Of a stretch of DNA of 26,596 nucleotides, positions 14,740 to 21,168 are shown piece after piece. The DNA is from an uncultured Eubacteriales bacterium (GTDB lineage Bacteria; Bacillota; Clostridia; Christensenellales; UBA1242): NCBI GenBank assembly GCA_905203455.1, contig CAJKVX010000006.1, positions 1 through 26,596 on the forward strand, read 5' to 3'. Below the pieces are notes generated by a model. That model was not told the origin of the DNA. It was given only the letters and a program-made list of their open reading frames with translations, and made no database searches. The position numbers and the translations under genes are program-made. Within the stretch, counting starts at the first letter, position 1. Each line of letters starts with the position of its first letter.

Positions 14740-15360
14740 ATGAATTTAATTATAATTGGGGCTCCGGGCTCAGGAAAGGGAACCCAGGCAGCAAACATTG
14801 TTAAAGACTTCAACATTGCTCACATTTCAACAGGCAATATGTTAAGAGAGGCAGTTAAAAACAAAACGCCCGAGGGCATTGTTGCAAAAGACTTAATCGA
14901 GCAGGGCAAACTTGTAAGCGATGATATTATTTTTAAAATGCTTGAAAGAAGGGTTTTAGAGCCTGATTGCAAAAACGGATTTCTGCTTGATGGGGTGCCA
15001 AGAAATTTAGAGCAAGTGAAGTTTGTTGAAAAACTTAAAATTGACAAGGTGATTTTCATTGATGTTGATTTTGAGGCAATAATAAAAAGGCTTTCATCAA
15101 GAAAAAGTTGTGCTAACTGCCAAGGAACATTTATTGAAAGCGAATGCAAAAACAATAAATGCCCTGTTTGTGGAAGTGAAGTGTTCACCCGAGATGATGA
15201 CAAGCCAGAGGTTATTAAAAAAAGGCTGGAAACTTATAAAAATCAAACCGAACCAGTTGTTAACTTTTACAAAAACACAGGTAAAATGGTAACAATTAAT
15301 GGAAACCAAAGCATAGACAAGGTTTATAAAGACATTTATAAGGCGTTAGTTAATGGTTAG
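14740..15360 (+). CDS. adk: Adenylate kinase, zinc-LID type
   Basis: Interconverts AMP and ATP with two ADP in the cytoplasm. The P-loop GAPGSGKGT is at residues 7-15, with STGNMLRE (30-37) of the AMP-binding part. The LID carries Cys124, Cys127, Cys141 and Cys144, a four-Cys zinc site typical of Gram-positive enzymes, followed by TRDDDKPE. The usual DGFPRT motif is DGVPRN (residues 84-89); the Arg is kept. I start at the ATG at 14740 after GGGGGAAAG, because the TTG 21 bases upstream adds residues absent from the family. The length is 206 residues. The last eight bases overlap map. Confidence 0.97.
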   Translation: MNLIIIGAPGSGKGTQAANIVKDFNIAHISTGNMLREAVKNKTPEGIVAKDLIEQGKLVSDDIIFKMLERRVLEPDCKNGFLLDGVPRNLEQVKFVEKLKIDKVIFIDVDFEAIIKRLSSRKSCANCQGTFIESECKNNKCPVCGSEVFTRDDDKPEVIKKRLETYKNQTEPVVNFYKNTGKMVTINGNQSIDKVYKDIYKALVNG

Positions 15361-16120
15361 TATTAAAACTGAAAAACAAATTGAATTAATGCGAAAGGCT
15401 GGGCAGATTGTTGCAGAGGTTTTAGACCTTATGCAACAGAACGCAAAACCAGGAATTTCAACAAAGGCTCTTGACAAAATTGCTTTTGACTATATAATTA
15501 GTAAAGGGGCAAAACCAAGTTTTTTGCATTATAATGGTTTTCCTGCAACAATTTGCACTTCAATTGATGATGTTGTTGTTCACGGCTTTCCAAGTGAAAA
15601 AGACATTTTGAAAGAGGGCATGATTCTTTCGGTTGATGTTGGGGCAATTTATAAGGGCTGGCACGGAGATGCCGCAAGAACATTTGCCATTGGCAAAATA
15701 AGTGAAGAAAAACAGAAATTGATTGATGTAACCAAGCAAAGTTTTTTTGAAGGAATTCGTGGAATTAAGGCAGGAAGCAGGCTTGGAGATATTGGTGCCC
15801 AAGTTCAAAATTATGTTGAAAAGCATGGTTTTAGCGTTGTTCGTGACATGGTTGGGCACGGAATTGGTAACCACATGCATGAAGCACCAAATGTTCCAAA
15901 CTATGGAACAAAAGGCACTGGCATGAAACTTGAAGCGGGCATGACCATTGCCATTGAGCCAATGGTTAATGCAGGAAGTTACAAAATGAAAATAAACGGG
16001 TGGGACCATAGAACGGCAGACGGAAGACCCTCTGCACACTATGAAAACACTGTGCTTATTAAAGAAGATGGTGTTGAAATTTTAACTGCAACAGGCAAGG
16101 AGGCTAAAAGTTGTGAGTAA
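15353..16120 (+). CDS. map: Methionine aminopeptidase type I
   Basis: Removes the initiator Met from nascent proteins. Metal ligands are all present: Asp95 and Asp106 (SVDVGAIYKGWHGDAAR), His169 (MVGHGIGNHMHEAPN), Glu202 (IAIEPMV) and Glu231 (ENTVLI), close to D97, D108, H171, E204 and E235 of E. coli. His78 is in VVVHGFP. The 255-residue length fits subtype 1a without an N-terminal zinc domain. The start overlaps adk by eight bases and lacks a strong ribosome site, suggesting coupled translation; the stop overlaps infA by eight bases. Confidence 0.98.
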   Translation: MVSIKTEKQIELMRKAGQIVAEVLDLMQQNAKPGISTKALDKIAFDYIISKGAKPSFLHYNGFPATICTSIDDVVVHGFPSEKDILKEGMILSVDVGAIYKGWHGDAARTFAIGKISEEKQKLIDVTKQSFFEGIRGIKAGSRLGDIGAQVQNYVEKHGFSVVRDMVGHGIGNHMHEAPNVPNYGTKGTGMKLEAGMTIAIEPMVNAGSYKMKINGWDHRTADGRPSAHYENTVLIKEDGVEILTATGKEAKSCE

Positions 16121-16331
16121 AGATGATGTTATTGAAACTGAAGGAGTTGTTGTTGAGGCAATGCCTGGGGCAACTTTTAAGGTTCAACTTGCAAACGGGC
16201 ACATCATAACAGCATACCTTTCAGGCAAGTTGTGGAAAAATTTTATACATGTTTATGAGGGCGACACAGTGAAACTTGAAATGAGCCCTTATGACCTAAC
16301 CCGTGGCCGAATTGTTTGGCGACAAAAATAA
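16113..16331 (+). CDS. infA: Translation initiation factor IF-1
   Basis: Binds the 30S A site during initiation with IF-2 and IF-3. The 72-residue OB-fold protein starts at GTG, with AAGGAGG at about 16096-16102 inside map. It shows VIETEGVVVEAMPGATFKVQ, LANGHIITAYLSGK and SPYDLTRGRIVWR. The usual GKMRKNYIR segment reads GKLWKNFIH, so a normally conserved Arg is Trp41. The overlap with map and the following rpmJ fit the Bacillota arrangement. Confidence 0.97.
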   Translation: MSKDDVIETEGVVVEAMPGATFKVQLANGHIITAYLSGKLWKNFIHVYEGDTVKLEMSPYDLTRGRIVWRQK

Positions 16332-16347
16332 AAAGGAGAAAACTAAA

Positions 16348-16464
16348 ATGAAAGTTAGACCAAGTGTAAAACCTATTTGCGATAGTTGCAAGGTTATTAA
16401 AAGAAATGGAAAATTAAGAGTAATTTGCGATAAGTATCCTAAACATAAACAGGTTCAGGGTTAG
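16348..16464 (+). CDS. rpmJ: 50S ribosomal protein L36 (bL36), zinc type
   Basis: A 38-residue protein starting MKVRPSVKPIC. The zinc ligands are Cys11, Cys14, Cys27 and His33 (PICDSC, VICDKYPKHK). It is preceded by AAGGAGAAAAC and followed by a TAG stop. Its place after infA is standard for the cluster. Confidence 0.97.
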   Translation: MKVRPSVKPICDSCKVIKRNGKLRVICDKYPKHKQVQG

Positions 16465-16470
16465 TTTTTT

Positions 16471-16487
16471 GGGCGAATTTTTCGCCT
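16471..16487 (+). terminator. Short hairpin after rpmJ
   Basis: GGCGAA-TTT-TTCGCC (16472-16486), extended by a G-T pair, follows the rpmJ stop and is flanked by TTTTTT upstream and TGTTT downstream. The U-tail is short, so it is at best a weak terminator or an mRNA-stabilising or processing hairpin ahead of the alpha genes. Confidence 0.4.
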
Positions 16488-16510
16488 GTTTAAATTTGAA
16501 AATAATCATG

Positions 16511-16543
16511 CTGTGGGCGGCATAGAAGGTAATTCTACCACAG
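16511..16543 (+). promoter_or_regulatory. Bulged hairpin upstream of rpsM, candidate operator
   Basis: CTGTGG (16511-16516) pairs with CCACAG (16538-16543), and TAGAA (16523-16527) with TTCTA (16533-16537). The result is a stem of 11 pairs with a six-base bulge (gcggca) on the 5' side and a GGTAA loop. It ends 17 bases before the GGAGG of rpsM. In E. coli the alpha operon is regulated by S4 binding near rpsM. A similar role here is inference. Confidence 0.5.
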
Positions 16544-16576
16544 GTGTTGAAATACAAAAAAAATTGGAGGAAAAAA

Positions 16577-16942
16577 ATGGCTCGTATCGCTGGTGTTGAT
16601 TTACCAAATGAAAAGCGTGTTGAAGTTGGGCTGACATACATTTATGGTGTTGGTCTTAAAACTTCTCAAAAAATTTTGGCAGAAACCAAAATCAACCCTG
16701 ACACAAGGGTAAAAGATTTAACTGAAAACGATATCACCAAAATTCGTGAATATCTTGACAAAAATGTTACTGTTGAGGGTGACCTTAAAAGAGATGTCGC
16801 TATGGACATTAAAGGTTTAATGGAAATTGGTTCTTATCGTGGAATAAGACACAGAAAAGGCTTGCCTGTAAGAGGTCAAAGAACGCATAGTAATGCAAGA
16901 ACAAGAAAAGGCCCAAGGTCAAGTTCAATTAAGAAGAAATAG
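16577..16942 (+). CDS. rpsM: 30S ribosomal protein S13 (uS13)
   Basis: A 30S head protein bridging to the 50S and touching P-site tRNA. MARIAGVDLPNEKRVEVGLT and YIYGVGLKTSQKIL open the protein, and the basic tail RGIRHRKGLPVRGQRTHSNA then RTRKG closes it. I choose the ATG at 16577 after TTGGAGG; an upstream TTG would add an unrelated leader that lies in the bulged hairpin. The length is 121 residues. Confidence 0.98.
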   Translation: MARIAGVDLPNEKRVEVGLTYIYGVGLKTSQKILAETKINPDTRVKDLTENDITKIREYLDKNVTVEGDLKRDVAMDIKGLMEIGSYRGIRHRKGLPVRGQRTHSNARTRKGPRSSSIKKK

Positions 16943-16953
16943 AGGAGAATTTT

Positions 16954-17349
16954 ATGGCACAAGTTAAGAAAAATACAACTAAAAAGCGTAAGATTACCAC
17001 AAATGTTGATAAAGGCATTGTGCATGTTCAATCTTCGTTTAACAACACAATTGTAACAGTAACTGATGTTGCTGGTAACACTTTGTCTGCTTGCAGTGCA
17101 GGGGCTCTTGGCTATCGTGGAAACCGTAAAAGCACTCCTTTTGCTGCAGGCATTGCTGCTGAAAAGGCTGCAAAAGCCGCAAAAGAATATGGAATTAAAA
17201 GCGTTGAAGTTTATGTTAAAGGTCCTGGAAATGGTCGTGAATCTGCAATTCGTGCTCTTGCAAATGCAGACATTGAAGTAACTCTTATTCGCGATGTTTC
17301 ACCTATTCCTCATAACGGGTGCAGACCACCTAAACGCAGAAGAGTATAG
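16954..17349 (+). CDS. rpsK: 30S ribosomal protein S11 (uS11)
   Basis: A platform protein near the E site. GIVHVQSSFNNTIVTVTD, SAGALGYRGNRKSTPFAA and VKGPGNGRESAIRAL are diagnostic, and the C-terminus is PHNGCRPPKRRRV. The length is 131 residues, with TAGAGGAG upstream and 11 bases from rpsM. Confidence 0.98.
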   Translation: MAQVKKNTTKKRKITTNVDKGIVHVQSSFNNTIVTVTDVAGNTLSACSAGALGYRGNRKSTPFAAGIAAEKAAKAAKEYGIKSVEVYVKGPGNGRESAIRALANADIEVTLIRDVSPIPHNGCRPPKRRRV

Positions 17350-17358
17350 GAGGAGATT

Positions 17359-17979
17359 ATGGCAAAATATACAGATGCAGATTGCAGATTATGTAGAAGA
17401 GAAGGCGCTAAACTCTTTTTAAAAGGGGAAAGGTGCTTAACTAAAAAATGCGCAATGGAACGCAGACCTGTTAACCCTGGTGTTCACCCTGTTACAAGAA
17501 AGAAAGCGAGTGAATACCAAACTCAGCTTCGTGAAAAACAAAAAGTTAAAAGAGCCTATGGGCTTCTTGAAAAACAATTCAGAGGCTATTATGAAGAAGC
17601 AGAGCGCATGAAGGGTAAAACGGGTGAAAACATGCTTAGCCTTATTGAAAGAAGGTTAGATAATGTTGTTTACCGCATGGGGCTAGCAAGCAGTCGTGCA
17701 GCAAGCAGGCAACTTGTTAACCATGGGCACATTTGTGTTAATGGCAAAAGAGTTAACATTCCATCTTACCAAGTAAAGGTTGGCGATGTTATTTCTGTTA
17801 AAGAATCAAAACAAAAGAAAGAATGCTTTGCAGCGGTTAAACAATCAAGAGTTGTTGTTCCTAAATGGCTTGAATTTAACCCTGAACAATTAAGTGGTAA
17901 AGTGTTGAATCTTCCAGCTCGTGATGATATTGACCTTAACATTGAAGAGCACTTAATTATTGAGCTTTATTCTAAGTAA
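17359..17979 (+). CDS. rpsD: 30S ribosomal protein S4, zinc type (uS4)
   Basis: Nucleates 16S rRNA folding and is the alpha-operon repressor in E. coli. The N-terminal zinc site uses Cys9, Cys12, Cys26 and Cys31 (DCRLC, ERCLTKKC). The S4 RNA-binding domain (about residues 95-160) has LIERRLDNVVYRMGLASSRA, then QLVNHGHICVNGKRVNIPS. The 206-residue length is normal. In B. subtilis rpsD lies outside the cluster, so its presence between rpsK and rpoA follows the clostridial arrangement. TAGGAGGAG precedes it. Confidence 0.98.
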   Translation: MAKYTDADCRLCRREGAKLFLKGERCLTKKCAMERRPVNPGVHPVTRKKASEYQTQLREKQKVKRAYGLLEKQFRGYYEEAERMKGKTGENMLSLIERRLDNVVYRMGLASSRAASRQLVNHGHICVNGKRVNIPSYQVKVGDVISVKESKQKKECFAAVKQSRVVVPKWLEFNPEQLSGKVLNLPARDDIDLNIEEHLIIELYSK

Positions 17980-18005
17980 TAAACAATAACTTTGGGAGGA
18001 TTGTT

Positions 18006-18959
18006 ATGTTAGAAATTGAAAAACCAAGAATTGAATGTATTGAAGAAGAAAATGGAAGTTATGCAAAGTTTGTGTTAGAGCCTCTTGAAAAGGGCTTTGG
18101 AACAACAATTGGAAACGCTTTAAGAAGAATGCTTCTTTCAAGCCTTCCAGGGGCAGCTGCCATTTGCATTAAAATTGCAGGTGTTCAACATGAGTTTTCA
18201 ACAATTAAAGGTTGCAAAGAAGATGTTACTGAAATTATTTTAAACATAAAGGGTCTTGCTGTTAAAACAACAAAAACTAACCGTGATTTCAAAAAAACAA
18301 TCACTTTAAAAGCAAAGGGCCCTGGAATTGTTACCGCAAAAGACATTAGCCCTGACGATGAAGTTGAAATTTTAAACCCAGACATGTACATTTGCACTCT
18401 TGAAGATGATGGCGTTCTTGACATGGAAATCATTGTGGGAAGAGGCAGGGGATATGTTAGCGCTGATAAAAACAAAAGTGAAAACTATCCAATTGGCTTT
18501 ATTGCAATTGACAGCATTTTCACTCCTGTAAAATCAGCAAGTTACAGCGTTGAAAACACTCGTGTTGGGCAGAACACTGATTATGACAAACTTACACTTG
18601 AAGTTACCACAAATGGAACAATTTCAGCAAAAGAGGTTATAAGCCTTGCAAGCAAACTTTTGGTTGAGCATGCAAACTTGTTTGTTGAACTTGTTGAAGA
18701 AATGGCAAATACATCAATTCTTGTAAGCCGTGAAGAAGATAAAGTTCATAAACTTATGGAAATGAGCATTGAGGATATGGATTTATCTGTAAGAAGTTAT
18801 AACTGCCTTAAAAGAGCAGGAATTAACACTGTTGAAGATTTAACCAAAAAAACAGAGGACGATATGTTAAAAGTTAAAAACCTTGGGCGTAAATCACTTG
18901 ATGAAGTTATTGGTAAACTTGTAAGCCTTGGGCTTAACCTTAAAGTCCGTGAGGATTAA
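18006..18959 (+). CDS. rpoA: RNA polymerase alpha subunit
   Basis: Dimerises to nucleate core RNA polymerase. The N-terminal domain (about 1-230) shows LEPLEKGFGTTIGNALRRML with Arg40, then VTEIILNIKGL and ENTRVGQNTDYDKLTLEV. The linker is followed by the C-terminal domain (about 250-317) with DLSVRSYNCLKRAGINTVED and LGRKSLDEV, including the Arg that contacts UP-element DNA. The 317-residue length is standard. GGGAGGATTGTT lies upstream, so its dose is tied to ribosomal protein synthesis. Confidence 0.99.
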   Translation: MLEIEKPRIECIEEENGSYAKFVLEPLEKGFGTTIGNALRRMLLSSLPGAAAICIKIAGVQHEFSTIKGCKEDVTEIILNIKGLAVKTTKTNRDFKKTITLKAKGPGIVTAKDISPDDEVEILNPDMYICTLEDDGVLDMEIIVGRGRGYVSADKNKSENYPIGFIAIDSIFTPVKSASYSVENTRVGQNTDYDKLTLEVTTNGTISAKEVISLASKLLVEHANLFVELVEEMANTSILVSREEDKVHKLMEMSIEDMDLSVRSYNCLKRAGINTVEDLTKKTEDDMLKVKNLGRKSLDEVIGKLVSLGLNLKVRED

Positions 18960-18975
18960 TTAAAGGAGAAAACTA

Positions 18976-19485
18976 ATGGAAACTAAAAAACTTGGCAAAC
19001 CAACCGACCAAAGAAATGCAATGCTTCGTGGGTTAGTTACTGATTTATTGTGGTATGGCAGAATTGAAACAACTGTTGACCGTGCAAAAGAGGCAGCAAA
19101 GATTGCCGAAAAATGCATCACTCTTGCAGTAAATTCTTATAAAGACACTATCACAGAAACCAAAACAAGTGTTGACGCAAAAGGTAAAGAAGTTAAGGTT
19201 AACATTTCAAAAGATGGTGCAGACAAACTTAACGCAAGAAGAAAATTGATGGCAGTTTTATACACAAAGCAAGAACAAAGAGCAAAAGGTGAAAAGAAAG
19301 AGGCCTTTAAAGCAAGAACACAGGGAGTTAAATTTCCGCTTATTGAAAAGTTGTTTGATGACCTTGCACCTAAATATGACGCAAGGGCAACTGAAAAGAA
19401 CCAAAAGGGCGGATATACCCGTGTTATTAAAACTTCAATTCGCCGTGGAGACAATGCTCAACTTGCAATTGTTGAGTTGGTTTAA
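18976..19485 (+). CDS. rplQ: 50S ribosomal protein L17 (bL17) with insertions
   Basis: The last gene of the alpha cluster. Family landmarks are KLGKPTDQRNAMLRGLVTDL (5-24), RIETTVDRAKE, NARRKLMAVL (87-96), LFDDLAPKYDAR and GGYTRVIKTSIRRGDNAQLA. The length of 169 residues exceeds the usual 112-130. Extra charged residues lie at about 54-83 (between the second helix and NARRK) and at about 97-117. Both lie between conserved blocks, so the fold should be kept with larger surface loops. AAAGGAGAAAAC precedes the ATG. Confidence 0.95.
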   Translation: METKKLGKPTDQRNAMLRGLVTDLLWYGRIETTVDRAKEAAKIAEKCITLAVNSYKDTITETKTSVDAKGKEVKVNISKDGADKLNARRKLMAVLYTKQEQRAKGEKKEAFKARTQGVKFPLIEKLFDDLAPKYDARATEKNQKGGYTRVIKTSIRRGDNAQLAIVELV

Positions 19486-19494
19486 TTAAAAAAC

Positions 19495-19523
19495 AAAAAC
19501 ATCTTAATTTAAGATGTTTTTTT
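19495..19523. terminator. Intrinsic terminator after rplQ, usable from both sides
   Basis: AAAAACATCTT pairs with AAGATGTTTTT around an AATTT loop, followed by further T residues (to 19523). The A-run on the left makes it a possible terminator for the minus-strand gene too. It closes the alpha operon. Confidence 0.85.
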
Positions 19524-19643
19524 AATTTCAGTAATAAAATAAAATTGTTTAAGTTTAATTATTAGTAGAATGACCTTATTAGTAATTACAAATGTTATTG
19601 ATAAATTTTGATGGTAAACAAAATGAAAAAACAGTTATTTTGG
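19524..19643. other. AT-rich spacer between terminator and repeat array
   Basis: I see no gene, convincing promoter or structured element in this stretch. Together with the terminator and the repeat array it forms the gene-free interval between rplQ and the epimerase. Confidence 0.5.
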
Positions 19644-19960
19644 GAGCCGAAGAATCTAGATTTCTCACATTCGTTCGAAATGACAATGAGATTTCTCGGT
19701 TCGCTAACGCTCTCTCGAAATGACATAATATGTATGTTAACATGACACACTCCTGTCATGTTGAGCGAGTGAAACGAGTCGAAACATCTAGATTTCTCGG
19801 TTCGCTAATGCTCTCTCGAAATGACAAAGGGATTTCTCGGTTCGCTAATGCTCTCTCGAAATGACAAAGGGATTTCTCGACCATGCTCGAAATGACATAT
19901 CCCTGTCATGTTAAGCAAGTGAAACGAGTCGAAGAATTCCCCCGTCATGTTGAGCGAGCA
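19644..19960. repeat. Array of degenerate palindromic repeat modules (REP/MITE-like)
   Basis: A module with consensus GATTTCTCGGTTCGCTAAYG followed by CTCTCTCGAAATGACA recurs in forward form at 19659-19685 (shortened), 19690-19725, 19791-19826, 19831-19866 and 19871-19896 (shortened). The copies at 19791-19830 and 19831-19870 are an exact 40-base tandem duplication. A related module in the opposite sense, beginning GTCATGTTGAGCGAG, occurs at 19755-19790, 19905-19940 and 19944-19960. The pair 19754-19826 forms a long imperfect palindrome centred on TCTAGA, and AACATGACA/TGTCATGTT (19739-19762) makes a smaller hairpin. Similar GTCAT-GAGCGA palindromes are common intergenic repeats in bacteria. 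No transposase is encoded. The array ends at the stop codon of the epimerase. Confidence 0.85.
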
Positions 19961-20985
19961 ATTTGCGGTTTAATGTTTTTAATTTTTTTGAAGTTGATAA
20001 GTTCGGGTTTATTGTTAACAAACCAGTCAATTGTGTCAAAAATTGTTGATTCAAAACTCCTTGTGGTGTAGCCAAGTTCTTTCTTTGCTTTTTCGTTACA
20101 GAAGTTTGAATTGCTTGTTAAGGTGTAAAGTGAATACCATGTAAAAAGAGGTTTTTTGTTTCGCCTAATATAATAATTTTCACACGCTCTTGCAAACATT
20201 CTAACAAAGCCTATGGCAAGAAGAGGTGGTAAACCTTTTCTTCCAATTTTTTTGTTTATAATGTTAAAAAGTTTTTTAAGTGGAACATATTCTCCACTTA
20301 AAATATATCCTTCGCCAATTTTGCCATGCTCATATGCTTTTATAATTCCATCTGCAACATCTCTAACATCAACAAAGTTATATCCGCCTTTAACATAAGC
20401 AAGAAGTTTTTTATTGATGTAATCAAGAACAACTTGCCCAAGTTCGCTAATTTTGTAATCATAAGGACCAATAACTCCAGCGGGGTAGGTTACAACTGCT
20501 TTAAGCCCACGGTTTTTGCAGGCATCAAAGACATATTTTGTTGCAATGGTTTTTGTTTTTGCATATTCGCCTTCAATTTTAGTTTCATCAAAAACTTCAG
20601 GTTCACAAAGAACAACGCCCTTTTCAGGATAAATTGTGTGGACTGAACTTGTGTAAATTAATTTTTTTGCATTTTTTTCAACGCAACAGTCAACAATATT
20701 TTTAGTTCCGCCAACATTAACATCGTAAATTAAGTCAATATTTTTAATTCCAATGTTGATTATCCCTGCAAGGTGAAAAACAACAGTGTTTTCATCAATA
20801 AGTGAAAGCAATAGACTTTTATCTCTAACATCACCATAAACGATATTCAAATTAAGGTCAGAAATTGGTTCAATGTTTTCATCTTTGACAATAAGTGCTG
20901 TAACTTTGAAGCCCTTTTCTACTAAAAGCCTTGCTACAACATTGCCAATGTGGCCAGTAGCGCCTGTTAGCAAAATTTTATCCAA
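19945..20985 (-). CDS. NAD(P)-dependent epimerase/reductase, extended SDR family
   Basis: A 346-residue cytoplasmic Rossmann enzyme. The dinucleotide-binding loop GATGHIG is at residues 8-14, GDVRD at about 51-55, HLAG at 71-74, Ser113/114 in YTSSVHT, and the catalytic Tyr141xxxLys145 in EYAKTK. YPAGVIGPYD (167-176) and NFVDVRDVADGI are typical of the extended group that includes dihydroflavonol-reductase-like and sugar epimerases. The substrate cannot be read from sequence. The start is TTG, eight bases after GGAGGG (plus-strand 20994-20999), and the GATGHIG spacing supports it. The last residues (about IARST) and the TGA stop lie inside a repeat module, so the C-terminus is probably not ancestral. 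Confidence 0.9.
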   Translation of the reverse strand: MDKILLTGATGHIGNVVARLLVEKGFKVTALIVKDENIEPISDLNLNIVYGDVRDKSLLLSLIDENTVVFHLAGIINIGIKNIDLIYDVNVGGTKNIVDCCVEKNAKKLIYTSSVHTIYPEKGVVLCEPEVFDETKIEGEYAKTKTIATKYVFDACKNRGLKAVVTYPAGVIGPYDYKISELGQVVLDYINKKLLAYVKGGYNFVDVRDVADGIIKAYEHGKIGEGYILSGEYVPLKKLFNIINKKIGRKGLPPLLAIGFVRMFARACENYYIRRNKKPLFTWYSLYTLTSNSNFCNEKAKKELGYTTRSFESTIFDTIDWFVNNKPELINFKKIKNIKPQIARST

Positions 20986-21015
20986 TTAAAATTCCCTCCA
21001 TTTACTATTAGTTTA

Positions 21016-21044
21016 ATTATACAATTTTGTAACACAAATTTAAA
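21016..21044 (-). promoter_or_regulatory. Possible promoter of the epimerase gene
   Basis: On the minus strand TATAAT (21021-21016) lies 17 bases from a weak -35, TTTAAA (21044-21039). The inferred start of transcription is about 25 bases before the TTG codon. The -10 is exact, the -35 poor. Confidence 0.4.
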
Positions 21045-21168
21045 GTAATTTAATTCAAATATCTGCAAAATGGACAAAATTATGCAAAAATTTTAGTGAA
21101 AATTATTAAGATATTTATTTATATTAGACAATTTTATGGCATTTTGCTAAACTATAAGTTGAAAGAGT

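Noticed and set aside
15560..16039. Minus-strand open frame of 159 codons inside map
   Set aside because: Antisense to an enzyme with all of its metal ligands; no evidence of coding.
19644..19960. CRISPR array
   Set aside because: The repeats are contiguous or irregularly spaced palindromes in both orientations with no unique spacers of constant length and no cas genes.
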